Positions 7,938 to 14,180 of a DNA stretch of 27,471 bases are shown piece after piece (the stretch's first letter is position 1; each line of letters starts with the position of its first letter). This stretch comes from a virus, in IMG/VR virus record IMGVR_UViG_3300008116_000267, positions 1 through 27,471 of that record. One strand, written 5' to 3'. Under the pieces are notes generated by a model that saw only the letters and a program-made list of their open reading frames with translations, did no database searches and was not told where the DNA came from. The position numbers and the translations under genes were made by a program.

Positions 7938-8147
7938 TCATGCTCCTAGCAAAGTTTTTTGAGTCGTCGCCGCAGGCGCCTGCACGCCCATGCCGCTTGT
8001 CAGAATCGTTGATTGCTGACCCATGGCAGCTGCCTGACGGCGGCGCTCACGGTCCATAGAATCCTGAACAGCCTGCTCCTGCTCGACCGGCGCTACCGGT
8101 GGCGGAGGCGGAGGCGGTGGGGGTTTTGAGCTGCCACCAAAGCACAT
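7938..8147 (-). CDS. Small polyproline protein, Met-Cys start
   Basis: This 69-residue product begins MCFGGSSK, followed by nine consecutive prolines. It continues with PVAPVEQEQAVQDSMDRERRRQ in two segments, a Ser/Gly/Ala stretch and a KTLLGA terminus. An AGGTGA ribosome-binding site lies upstream of the ATG at 8147. The proline run is encoded by a (GGN)n-like repeat on the plus strand, which may be slippage-prone. It matches the downstream gene in overall design. I do not know its function; small proteins of this look are common between terminase and portal genes in podoviruses. Confidence 0.7.
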   Translation of the reverse strand: MCFGGSSKPPPPPPPPPVAPVEQEQAVQDSMDRERRRQAAAMGQQSTILTSGMGVQAPAATTQKTLLGA

Positions 8148-8181
8148 AGATCACCTCATGTGAATATCACAACGTGCACGG

Positions 8182-8212
8182 ATTATCGCACCAATTTGCC
8201 CAGAATAATCAA
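8182..8212 (-). promoter_or_regulatory. Weak candidate promoter between terminase and the portal cluster
   Basis: In the 61-base gap downstream of the large terminase gene, the minus strand has GATAAT (8182-8187) preceded directly by TGC, which resembles an extended -10 element. A TTGATT lies 19 bases further upstream (8207-8212). The spacing is longer than ideal, so this rests mainly on the extended -10. It would feed the small Met-Cys genes, portal and head genes. Confidence 0.22.
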
Positions 8213-9681
8213 GCGCTTTGCAGCGGATCGTATTCAGTCACCGCTGCTGCCATCTGCCCCAGACTCGGATGAATGTGCGCCAGGCTCGGCGACACCGGGT
8301 AAGCAAAGGTCAATGCCAGTGCGTCAGCCTTGTCCGGGCTTCGCCCAATCAAATCCTTGATGTCGTCCTTGTCGCACAATCTGAACTTGTCGCCCTGGAA
8401 AGTGTAGGTGGCCGCGATCAGCTCCTCGGCCAGCTCCCTATCCCGCGGCAGCGCACCGCCATCCTTGATCCACTTGGCCATCTCAAACCACATCTCGCTT
8501 CGCTTGTTGAAGTACCGGCCATCGAGCGGCTTGCCGCTGAAGTACACCTCGATCGGCGTCTTGTTGATCTGGCGCAGCGCATCCACGACCCCAACGCCAT
8601 AGCCGCCGGTCGAGTCAACAAACACAGCGTCCGGCTTCCACTTGTCCATCGACAGGGCCACCTGCTGGGCGACCAACATGGTGTCCGGGATGCGCAAAAG
8701 GCGTGGCTTAAATGCCACTCTGCCCTGGCGCGGGTAGATCACCGAGCTGTCGTCGCCCTGCCTAGCCACGTCCACGCCCAGGATCTTGGCGGCAAACTCG
8801 TACTGTGTCACATCGTAGTGGCGCGACATAGCGCGCTCGACGTCCTCGGGTCCAATCAGCGCATTGGCCGAGCTCGACGGGAACACGCCGCGCACACGCA
8901 CGCGCACAAAGTCGGAGTCCTCGCCGTAATCGTCGACCCACTTCTGCAGCTGGGCCTTGTTCGTCATGGCCACGGTGCGGCTATCGATCTGCCGGGTGAT
9001 CCACCGGTGGCGAAAGCGCCCAAAGCATTCACGAAACCGCCCGGTGTTTAAGGTCGGGTTACCAAAGCAGCACCAGATGATCTCGGTGTTGGCGTCAGTC
9101 AGCGCACCCTCCGAGACTTCCCAGATCAGGTCAGGGATGGCGGACGCCTCATCGAACACCAGCAAGATGCGCTTGCCCTTGTTGTGCAAGCCGGCAAACG
9201 CTTCGGTGTTGCGCTCGGACCAGGCCACCATGTCGATGCGCCAGGTCTTCTCGTGCGCTGGATCCTTGGAAAACAGCGCCGTGGCGGTCAGCTCAAACCA
9301 GTGGCGCACCAGGCAGATGCGGTGCCACTTGGCCAGCTCCGCCCAGGTTTTGGTTTTGAGCTGGTTCTCGGTGTTGGCAGTCACCACGCCCTTGGTGTCC
9401 TCGTGGGTGGCGATCGCCCACAAGATCAGCCAGGACACCAGCGCTGACTTGCCGATGCCGTGGCCAGACGCAATCGCCAGCTGGATCGCCTCATCAGCCG
9501 ACATGCCGGCCTGCAGCCGCTTGCCGATCTCAATCAGTGCATCACGCTGCCACTCGTCAGGTCCATCAAAGCCGACCAGCTCGCCCTGGCCCCACTCAAA
9601 CGCAGCCAGCACAAACCCGAGCGGGTTGTGCGTGAACCCGGCAATGAAGTCGATCAGCTCGTGCTGAACGTCAGTAGACAC
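8209..9681 (-). CDS. terL: Terminase large subunit (packaging ATPase-nuclease)
   Basis: A GTG at 9681, overlapping the end of the small terminase gene, gives 490 residues. The N-terminal ATPase has a Walker A-like GHGIGKS near residues 73-79. A Walker B strand RILLVFDEAS spans residues 171-180, with the catalytic Asp-Glu at 177-178. The C-terminal RNase H-like nuclease shows the expected acidic residues in LGVDVARQGDD (Asp about 304), VFVDSTGG (Asp about 356) and DKADALALTFA near the end. The protein pumps DNA into the procapsid through the portal and cuts concatemers. It is flanked by the small subunit upstream and the portal cluster downstream. An in-frame longer start at 9723 would run further into the small subunit gene and lacks support. 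Confidence 0.93.
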   Translation of the reverse strand: MSTDVQHELIDFIAGFTHNPLGFVLAAFEWGQGELVGFDGPDEWQRDALIEIGKRLQAGMSADEAIQLAIASGHGIGKSALVSWLILWAIATHEDTKGVVTANTENQLKTKTWAELAKWHRICLVRHWFELTATALFSKDPAHEKTWRIDMVAWSERNTEAFAGLHNKGKRILLVFDEASAIPDLIWEVSEGALTDANTEIIWCCFGNPTLNTGRFRECFGRFRHRWITRQIDSRTVAMTNKAQLQKWVDDYGEDSDFVRVRVRGVFPSSSANALIGPEDVERAMSRHYDVTQYEFAAKILGVDVARQGDDSSVIYPRQGRVAFKPRLLRIPDTMLVAQQVALSMDKWKPDAVFVDSTGGYGVGVVDALRQINKTPIEVYFSGKPLDGRYFNKRSEMWFEMAKWIKDGGALPRDRELAEELIAATYTFQGDKFRLCDKDDIKDLIGRSPDKADALALTFAYPVSPSLAHIHPSLGQMAAAVTEYDPLQSA

Positions 9682-9997
9682 GTTCGCGTGCCTGCTTGAG
9701 CTTCTCTGCCAGCACCAACTCAATCGCGCCGGATACCTCGGCCTTCATCTCACGCGGTAGCACCTTGCCCACCAGGGACATGAACGCCGTCGGGTTAGCC
9801 TCGGCCTGCTCGGCCAAGTACTGCTGGCCGCCGACTTGTTCCAGCGCGCCCAGTACCATAGCCTTCACATCGCCGTTAACTTTGTTCGGCTTTCCCTTCG
9901 GTCGGCCTCCGCCCTTGCGTAGGTTTGCCTCCGATCGATCGCGGCCTGTCAATTCTTCAGTTGCCATGTCGGTAAGTATCGGTAATTTTCTGATCAT
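9671..9997 (-). CDS. terS: Terminase small subunit
   Basis: This encodes 108 residues from the ATG at 9997, which overlaps the RusA stop (ATGA); an ATG at 9967 (MATEELTGRD) is an alternative. It has a basic LRKGGGRPKGKPNK motif around residues 26-39. A helical region with GGQQYLAEQAEANPTAFMS and KVLPREMKAE segments follows. The GRPKG..NK motif followed by this helical part is common in small terminase subunits, which recognise the packaging site and regulate the large subunit. Its position directly before the large subunit supports the call. The recognition sequence cannot be deduced from the protein. Confidence 0.8.
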   Translation of the reverse strand: MIRKLPILTDMATEELTGRDRSEANLRKGGGRPKGKPNKVNGDVKAMVLGALEQVGGQQYLAEQAEANPTAFMSLVGKVLPREMKAEVSGAIELVLAEKLKQARERVY

Positions 9998-10359
9998 GAT
10001 GCGATTCTCTCACCATGCAAGGCAATTGTGATCTCGACCTTTCCGCCTGGCTCGGGATCCTGCCAGACCAAATGCAAGCTGCGCACCTGGTGATCATCCT
10101 GCCACACTCGCGCTCGAGTCAGACTGTCGGCCAAAACCTTCCAGGCATTATCCAAATCGCGTCGGCGATTGTCTGGCGGATACAGCCGGCACTCGACTAT
10201 AACGGGCACATCCAGGTTAACCATCTTGCCCTGCTGCATGACGGCGTACTGCACGTCGCGATAGAACCCTTTGGCCTTCTCGCCCAGATAAGTCCTGCCT
10301 TGCCCTTTGCGCCACATCGTGTTGCCCGAAGGTGGGTACGGTAAGGTGAGGTTGATCAT
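9994..10359 (-). CDS. rusA: RusA-like Holliday junction resolvase
   Basis: This 121-residue protein has the RusA pattern throughout. LPYPPSGNTMWR lies near the start, then GRTYLGEKAKGFYRDV, and the acidic motif PPDNRRRDLDNAWK around residues 62-75. SLTRARVWQDDHQVR follows at about residues 79-93. The aspartates of RRDLDN and WQDD are the metal-binding catalytic residues in this family. RusA dimers cut four-way junctions symmetrically, and in phages they debranch recombination or replication intermediates before packaging. Its position next to terminase fits that role. The start overlaps the upstream stop (ATGA), and its own stop overlaps the small terminase start. Confidence 0.92.
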   Translation of the reverse strand: MINLTLPYPPSGNTMWRKGQGRTYLGEKAKGFYRDVQYAVMQQGKMVNLDVPVIVECRLYPPDNRRRDLDNAWKVLADSLTRARVWQDDHQVRSLHLVWQDPEPGGKVEITIALHGERIAS

Positions 10360-10583
10360 CGCTTCCCCTTGACCATCATGGTGCTTTGGATGGTTGCGTC
10401 AATGCAGGTGCCTTCCATCTGCGTAATCACCTCGTTCAATGCTGTTGCCATGTTGTGCATTTTTTGCTTTTGCTCAACCAGGACTTCCTGGCACAGCGCC
10501 TCGCTCGTGAAGTAGCGCGTCTGCTGCATGAACTCGCAATTGCCAGCGATGCACAAGAAAAGCACCGGGATAAAAATTGTCAT
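10356..10583 (-). CDS. Small exported or membrane-anchored protein
   Basis: This 75-residue product begins MTIFIPVLFLCIAGNCEFMQ, a short hydrophobic segment that could be a signal peptide or anchor. A hydrophilic helical region with further cysteines (ALCQEV, EGTCID) follows. A strong AAGGAG ribosome-binding site precedes the ATG at 10583. It is the first gene after the TGTCCCA repeat array and overlaps the RusA start by ATGA. Four cysteines suggest disulfides outside the cytoplasm. The function is unknown, and no family is recognised. Confidence 0.65.
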   Translation of the reverse strand: MTIFIPVLFLCIAGNCEFMQQTRYFTSEALCQEVLVEQKQKMHNMATALNEVITQMEGTCIDATIQSTMMVKGKR

Positions 10584-10605
10584 TTTTGCTCTCCTTTTTT
10601 AAGCC

Positions 10606-10800
10606 TGTCCCAGGGGTGTCCCATACTGTCCCACCTTATATAAGGTGGTGGGACATGGGACACTGACCGTCCCAAGGTGTCCCAGATCGTTTTGGGACAA
10701 AACTACCGCACGTTTGCTACGTTTTACGGTTAGTGTCCACTCTTGTCCCAGCAAGTCTGGGACAGTCCAATCACAAGGTGTCCCAGGCGTTTCTGGGACA
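10606..10800. repeat. TGTCCCA heptamer array (candidate iterons or operators)
   Basis: Eleven exact copies of TGTCCCA lie in 195 bases. The plus-strand orientation starts at 10606, 10617, 10627, 10678, 10744 and 10779. The inverted orientation occupies 10649-10655, 10656-10662, 10693-10699, 10758-10764 and 10794-10800. Degenerate copies lie at 10669 (GTCCCA) and 10734 (TGTCCA). Several pair as inverted repeats: an 8-bp arm pair at 10744-10751/10757-10764, a 9-bp arm pair at 10778-10786/10793-10801, and a 7-bp pair at 10678/10693. The array lies between the primase-helicase and the next gene. This looks like a multi-site protein-binding region: a replication origin, a late-operon control region or a partition or packaging site. 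Which of these is inference. Confidence 0.85.
10631..10648. repeat. 18-bp perfect palindrome with AT-rich centre
   Basis: CCACCTTATATAAGGTGG is a perfect palindrome whose centre is TTATATAA. TGTCCCA copies overlap its left end (10627-10633) and abut its right end (10649-10655). An easily melted core flanked by repeats in opposite orientations would suit strand opening at an origin, or a symmetrical operator over a TATATA promoter box. Confidence 0.8.
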
Positions 10801-10831
10801 CTTTTCTTACAAAATCCTGACAAAACACTTG

Positions 10832-12700
10832 TCACTTTGATCTCTTCCAAACAGGTTTGCCGTGCCCCAAAATCTCGTGCCCGGCGCGCGAGAGCTCATC
10901 CAATCCAGCCTGCGTGATGCCCTGCTCGCCTATAAATCCCAAGCGCTTCAATGCGCCCATGACGCGCCCAGCAGTGGACTTCGATACCATCAGCGGATCC
11001 TCCAGCTGGCGAGCCGTGTGCCACTTCTGGTCAAGGATCTTCAACACGTCGATGGCCGTGATCTGGGTGCCGTCGGTGCGCTTGGCCAGCTGCGAATGGA
11101 TCATGTCGCCGGCCACGTCCAGCACCGCGGAGGTCACCGGGTTGCCGTCTTCATCCAACAAACCGGGCAGCTCGACGCCCTTTAACTTCAGCATCATCTC
11201 GGGCGGAATCTCGGCGTCTTTCATCTTTGTAAAGCGCACCCGGACCAGGCCCGAGTCATCCCGCGAGACTTCGCACTCCGCGTCCACCGCGGCTTTTAAT
11301 GCCGAGGATCCGCGCGCCCGCTCCATGTTGTGCCCGGCGTGATGGACGGTCGCCACGCAGCAGCCAAACGGCCGGCGCAGCCATTTGTCCAGGTGGGAGA
11401 TGAAGACCGACATGTCTTCAGTGGAGTTTTCGTCGCCGGCGCCAAAGTTACGGGCCAAGGTATCGATGCAAATGAAGGCCGGTGCCTGACCACTGGCGTC
11501 GCACGTGCGTGCGATCTGCTCATACACCGCGCGGATGCTGTCCTCATCAAGCGCCGCCATGGCGCCGCCCGACTTGAACAGTGTCCCTGGGACAATCGGG
11601 ACACCGTGGGACACTTCCCAGGCTTTGAATCGCCTGGCCAGACCGTTGTGGCCTTCGCCGGCGATATAGAACACCGGCCCCTGCTTGACCTGGCGCTCAA
11701 AGAACGCGTTGCCGGTGGCAATTGCGCAAGCAATGTCGACTGCAAAAAAAGATTTGCCGCCGCCCGGTTGCCCGTAGATCAGCGCCAGGGAATCCGCCTC
11801 AAACGCATCGCGCACCAGCCAGTCAATGGGCTTAATGTCAGCGATCAAATCTGACACATCAAAAAATGGGAAGTTGCCGGGATTGTCGTTACTGGATTGA
11901 TCTACATCAAACGCATCGACTGTATTGTTGACAATGTCATCAACAGTAGCGCCCGCTTCGATCCAGTCGGCCAAGTCTTTACCTGACGTAGGATTGACGA
12001 CTCTGACGCTGCGCGCCTTGTCTCGCAGGGTACTAATTACCCATTCAGCGTGACGCCCGCCAGGCTCGTCCTGGTCCGGCACGACCACGACATCTGCGCC
12101 CCGCAAGAGTTCCCCGAACTCCGGCAGCCACTTGTTGCCGGACCCGTTGTCCGCACCCATCGCATTGCAGGTCGCAACCAGACCCAAGGACCGCGCTACC
12201 TCAACGTCCTTCTCGCCCTCGCAGACATAAACCGTTTTGCCCTCTGCGATGGCGGCAAGAACTTCGGGTAGCCGATACAGCACCCGGCGCACACCCTTGA
12301 TTGACCAGGTCCACCCGCTGCCATTGATTGGTGCGCGCTGCCTAAAATCCTTCGGCACATACCTCAGTGCCTGGTAGAGCAGCTGGCCATGCTCGTCGGT
12401 GTAGCTGTACTCGGCAATGACCTGGCCTTTTCCTTGCCCCAGATTGATTTGCACCGGTAATGGATCCGGTGAAATGACTGTTTTAGGTGTGTTCCAAAGA
12501 CCGCGCGCCTTGAGTTCTGCCACCACGTCCGCCTGTGCGCAGCCTGCATGACAGTGGACTAGAAGCTTGCCGTTGGACTCTTCTTTGATAGATAGCGACG
12601 CGCGCTGGTCTTCGTGCGCTGGACAGCGGCACGACCAGTTGTCGCCAGATTTTGATGCGCCGCCTAGATGGCGTGCTATAGATTCCGAAGTTAACTGCAT
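10832..12700 (-). CDS. Primase-helicase (zinc finger, Toprim and RepA-like ATPase)
   Basis: This 622-residue replication protein is modular. An N-terminal zinc-binding region has CPAH (C26, H29) and CHAGC (C50-C54). A Toprim domain has VYVCEGEKD (Glu near 161) and VVVPDQDEPGG (Asp-x-Asp near 209-211). A RecA/RepA-like ATPase has Walker A GQPGGGKS at about 309-316, Walker B FICIDTL near 409-414 and a VHHAGH segment near 451-456. The C-terminal 80 residues look like a winged-helix DNA-binding tail. Together these indicate a combined primase and replicative helicase for phage DNA synthesis. It is the second leftward gene after cro, follows a structured leader, and ends about 30 bases from the TGTCCCA array. 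No phage DNA polymerase is visible, so host polymerase is probably used. Confidence 0.9.
   Translation of the reverse strand: MQLTSESIARHLGGASKSGDNWSCRCPAHEDQRASLSIKEESNGKLLVHCHAGCAQADVVAELKARGLWNTPKTVISPDPLPVQINLGQGKGQVIAEYSYTDEHGQLLYQALRYVPKDFRQRAPINGSGWTWSIKGVRRVLYRLPEVLAAIAEGKTVYVCEGEKDVEVARSLGLVATCNAMGADNGSGNKWLPEFGELLRGADVVVVPDQDEPGGRHAEWVISTLRDKARSVRVVNPTSGKDLADWIEAGATVDDIVNNTVDAFDVDQSSNDNPGNFPFFDVSDLIADIKPIDWLVRDAFEADSLALIYGQPGGGKSFFAVDIACAIATGNAFFERQVKQGPVFYIAGEGHNGLARRFKAWEVSHGVPIVPGTLFKSGGAMAALDEDSIRAVYEQIARTCDASGQAPAFICIDTLARNFGAGDENSTEDMSVFISHLDKWLRRPFGCCVATVHHAGHNMERARGSSALKAAVDAECEVSRDDSGLVRVRFTKMKDAEIPPEMMLKLKGVELPGLLDEDGNPVTSAVLDVAGDMIHSQLAKRTDGTQITAIDVLKILDQKWHTARQLEDPLMVSKSTAGRVMGALKRLGFIGEQGITQAGLDELSRAGHEILGHGKPVWKRSK
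11582..11613. repeat. TGTCCC/GGGACA cluster inside the primase-helicase gene
   Basis: Within 32 bases of the coding sequence (codons about 363-373) there is one TGTCCC and three GGGACA hexamers. Two are full TGGGACA heptamers (11588-11594 and 11607-11613), and the first two elements form the 13-bp near-palindrome TGTCCCTGGGACA. The same motif forms the array about 0.8 kb downstream. It encodes part of the ATPase domain, so the motif is kept within coding constraints, much as lambda iterons lie within gene O. Confidence 0.6.
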
Positions 12701-12724
12701 CCCCGTCCCATTGTTGTTTTTTTG

Positions 12725-12811
12725 CCCTGTCCTTAAAGATGCCAGCGCCGATATTCGGGACAGGGGAGTCGATGAAACCCTCGTTAGCTAGACAAGGGCA
12801 TCGGCGCTGGC
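12725..12811 (-). promoter_or_regulatory. Structured leader between cro and primase with competing hairpins
   Basis: Two perfect inverted repeats overlap here. Arms GCCAGCGCCGAT (12741-12752) and ATCGGCGCTGGC (12800-12811) pair over a 47-base loop. Arms CCCTGTCC (12725-12732) and GGACAGGG (12758-12765) pair over a loop that contains the first arm of the other repeat. On the leftward transcript the two hairpins cannot both form cleanly, which is the layout of an attenuator or translational switch ahead of the primase start at 12700. The second hairpin includes the TGTCC motif seen in the array. Function is inference; the repeats are directly visible. Confidence 0.55.
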
Positions 12812-12845
12812 GGTTAGATTATCGCACCGTGTTGGGTTATTCTCA

Positions 12846-13094
12846 TCAACTAGGCCGAGGCAATCCGGCCAGCGTTTGTGCGTCCAGCACCACACCACGC
12901 TTGGCCGCTTGCGCAATCAAGCTGCCCCAATGTCGCTGCGGAATCCGGCCACCCGTACCACCTAATGGCGCCGGCGTACACCAGCGAGACACCGCTGACG
13001 GACTCACGCCCACCAATCGCGCCACTGCCCGACAACCGCCCAATCGCATCACCACCGACATTGCGGGCTGCGCATCGTGTTTTGTTTTACTCAT
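12846..13094 (-). CDS. Cro-like transcriptional regulator
   Basis: This 82-residue basic protein contains a helix-turn-helix: MRLGGCRAVARLVGVSPSAV continues into SRW at about residues 16-38. A GGTGGRIPQRHWGSLIAQAA segment follows. The GG..AVA...GVS..AVS.W pattern and the following GG.IP..H...L block are typical of small Cro/YdaS-like phage regulators. It is divergently oriented from the CI-like gene across a 149-base control region and is the first gene of the leftward unit, the expected position of Cro. It probably represses the cI promoter and commits the phage to lytic growth. A short GAGA precedes the ATG as a weak ribosome-binding site. Confidence 0.8.
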   Translation of the reverse strand: MSKTKHDAQPAMSVVMRLGGCRAVARLVGVSPSAVSRWCTPAPLGGTGGRIPQRHWGSLIAQAAKRGVVLDAQTLAGLPRPS

Positions 13095-13243
13095 CGCTTA
13101 TCTCAAAAAAAACCAACACTTACAGATTCAATAAAATCCTTCGCCCCTTCAATACTTTGTTGCCCACAAGAATGATTATAACTGCCGTTGACTCCATGTT
13201 GCGTTTGCCTCAATATCTAGAGCCCAATCCCGATATAAGCTCA
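13095..13243. promoter_or_regulatory. Divergent cI/cro control region
   Basis: This is the 149-base gap between the divergent cro and cI starts, richer in A and T than its surroundings. On the minus strand there is an exact TATAAT (13175-13180), a good -10 for cro and the leftward operon, but no good -35 at 16-18 bases; GCAAC-type sequence is all that is present. On the plus strand, TTGACT (13188-13193) lies upstream of TATCTA (13214-13219) at a long spacing, so the cI promoter is uncertain. A TTGAGAT element (minus strand, 13100-13106) recurs downstream of cI. No long operator palindrome is obvious. Confidence 0.5.
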
Positions 13244-13846
13244 ATGGGCAATTCCTCCGCCGTTAACAAAGCCTGGTTCCAAGAACAGCTCGCGCGCATT
13301 GGTCTATCGCAGCGCCAGCTCGCCAAGCGCATTGACTTGGACCCTGCAGCCATCAGTTACATGTTCGCTGGCAAGCGAGCCATGTCTATGGACGAAGCCA
13401 AGGCCATTGCCGGTCAATTGCTCTTACCTGTCACCGAAGTCATGCGCCAGGCCGGCATCGAGGTCTTGGACGACGTGCGCAAAGTGCCGATTGCCGGCTA
13501 CATCGGCCCAGGATCGATCGTCACCCTGCTGCCCAAAGGCACCCACGACACCGCCATCGCCCCGCCCGACGTGCCCTCGGGCTCGTTTGCCATCCAGGTG
13601 CGCATGGTCCAAACCACCTTCGACGGCTGGTTATACTTCGTCTCAGGCGTACAAGAGCCCCCAGACCAATCCATGGACCGACTCTGCTTGGTCGCCGTGG
13701 AAGACGGCCGGCTGCTGCAAGGCATCGTGCGCCGCGGCTACAAGCGCGAGCTCTACAACCTGGTGCTCTCACCTGATAGCGGCCCGGTACTGGAAAACCA
13801 GAAGATTGCCTGGGCCGCACGGGTCCTGTGGATTCAGCCGCTGTAA
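13244..13846 (+). CDS. CI-like prophage repressor with degenerate S24 domain
   Basis: The ATG at 13244 gives 200 residues; in-frame ATGs at 13172 and 13196 are possible, and none has a strong ribosome-binding site. A helix-turn-helix covers about residues 10-65 (QLARIGLSQRQLAKRIDLD, then AAISYMFAGKRAM). The rest resembles the S24/LexA-like C-terminal domain: VPIAGYIGPGS near residue 86, then FAIQVRMVQTTFDGWLYFVS. The usual serine of the GDSM motif is absent at the expected place (VRMVQTTFDGW), and the expected catalytic lysine position reads GRLLQGIVRR. It may therefore dimerise but not self-cleave. It is divergent from the Cro-like gene, as expected for the lysogeny repressor. Induction by RecA-stimulated cleavage looks unlikely. 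Confidence 0.82.
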   Translation: MGNSSAVNKAWFQEQLARIGLSQRQLAKRIDLDPAAISYMFAGKRAMSMDEAKAIAGQLLLPVTEVMRQAGIEVLDDVRKVPIAGYIGPGSIVTLLPKGTHDTAIAPPDVPSGSFAIQVRMVQTTFDGWLYFVSGVQEPPDQSMDRLCLVAVEDGRLLQGIVRRGYKRELYNLVLSPDSGPVLENQKIAWAARVLWIQPL

Positions 13847-13974
13847 CATATTGATAATTGGTGAATATTTTTCACGTATTGTTTTCGTTTGAGTGTTGAG
13901 ATTTCCTCAACGTTGGGGCAGAATCTCAATCACTGGCACTGCGCCAGCAACTGAAACCAACTGGAGAACTGAAC
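13847..13974 (+). promoter_or_regulatory. Control region of the rightward operon with two or more dyads
   Basis: The 128 bases between the repressor and the first early gene contain GTGAA-TATTT-TTCAC (13861-13875) and GTTGAG-ATTTC-CTCAAC (13895-13911), both with five-base centres. There is also an overlapping TTGAGATT (13896-13903) with its inverse AATCTCAA (13922-13929). TTGAGAT also occurs in the cro leader. These are candidate operators for Cro or CI. No convincing -35/-10 pair is seen; TTGATA (13851-13856) is the best -35-like hexamer but lacks a well-spaced partner. Confidence 0.45.
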
Positions 13975-14166
13975 ATGCTCGAACTCATTCACCACGACGG
14001 CGACATCTGGGCTGTTATCGGCCACGGCGTTGTCCGCGACGACGGCTTGCAGTACTGCCACCTCGCCAGCACCACCCGCTTCGTTCAACAGCGCAATGGC
14101 CAGCGCGCCGTACAGATCGCCGACTGGATCAATCCATCAGACATCGAGCTTGAATTTGCTAACTAA
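13975..14166 (+). CDS. Small hypothetical early protein
   Basis: This encodes 63 residues starting MLELIHHDGDIWAVIGHGVV, with alternating hydrophobic residues that suggest a small beta-rich fold. It ends with an acidic tail (DIELEFAN). A clear GGAG ribosome-binding site sits nine bases before the ATG, in the leader CTGGAGAACTGAAC. It is the first gene of the rightward early operon after the repressor. The following gene has nearly the same leader (AGGAGAACTGACC). The function is unknown, and no family is recognised. Confidence 0.65.
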   Translation: MLELIHHDGDIWAVIGHGVVRDDGLQYCHLASTTRFVQQRNGQRAVQIADWINPSDIELEFAN

Positions 14167-14180
14167 CAGGAGAACTGACC

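Noticed and set aside
10606-10800. CRISPR array
   Set aside because: The repeats are only 7-9 bases, occur in both orientations and have irregular spacing; no cas genes are present apart from the Cas4-like phage nuclease.
10778-10808. Plus-strand rho-independent terminator (9-bp stem followed by TTTTCTT)
   Set aside because: No plus-strand gene or transcript leads into it, and the stem is one of several TGTCCCA inverted repeats, so it is better explained as part of the array.
10599-10850. 83-codon minus-strand open frame across the TGTCCCA array
   Set aside because: It needs a TTG start with no ribosome-binding site, and its residues (repeated Val-Pro, Gly-Thr/Gln) simply reflect the DNA repeats. 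No family pattern is visible.
12878-13243. N-terminal extension of the CI-like repressor to position 12878
   Set aside because: The extra frame runs through the divergent cro gene and the control region, and the helix-turn-helix domain is complete from the ATG at 13244.
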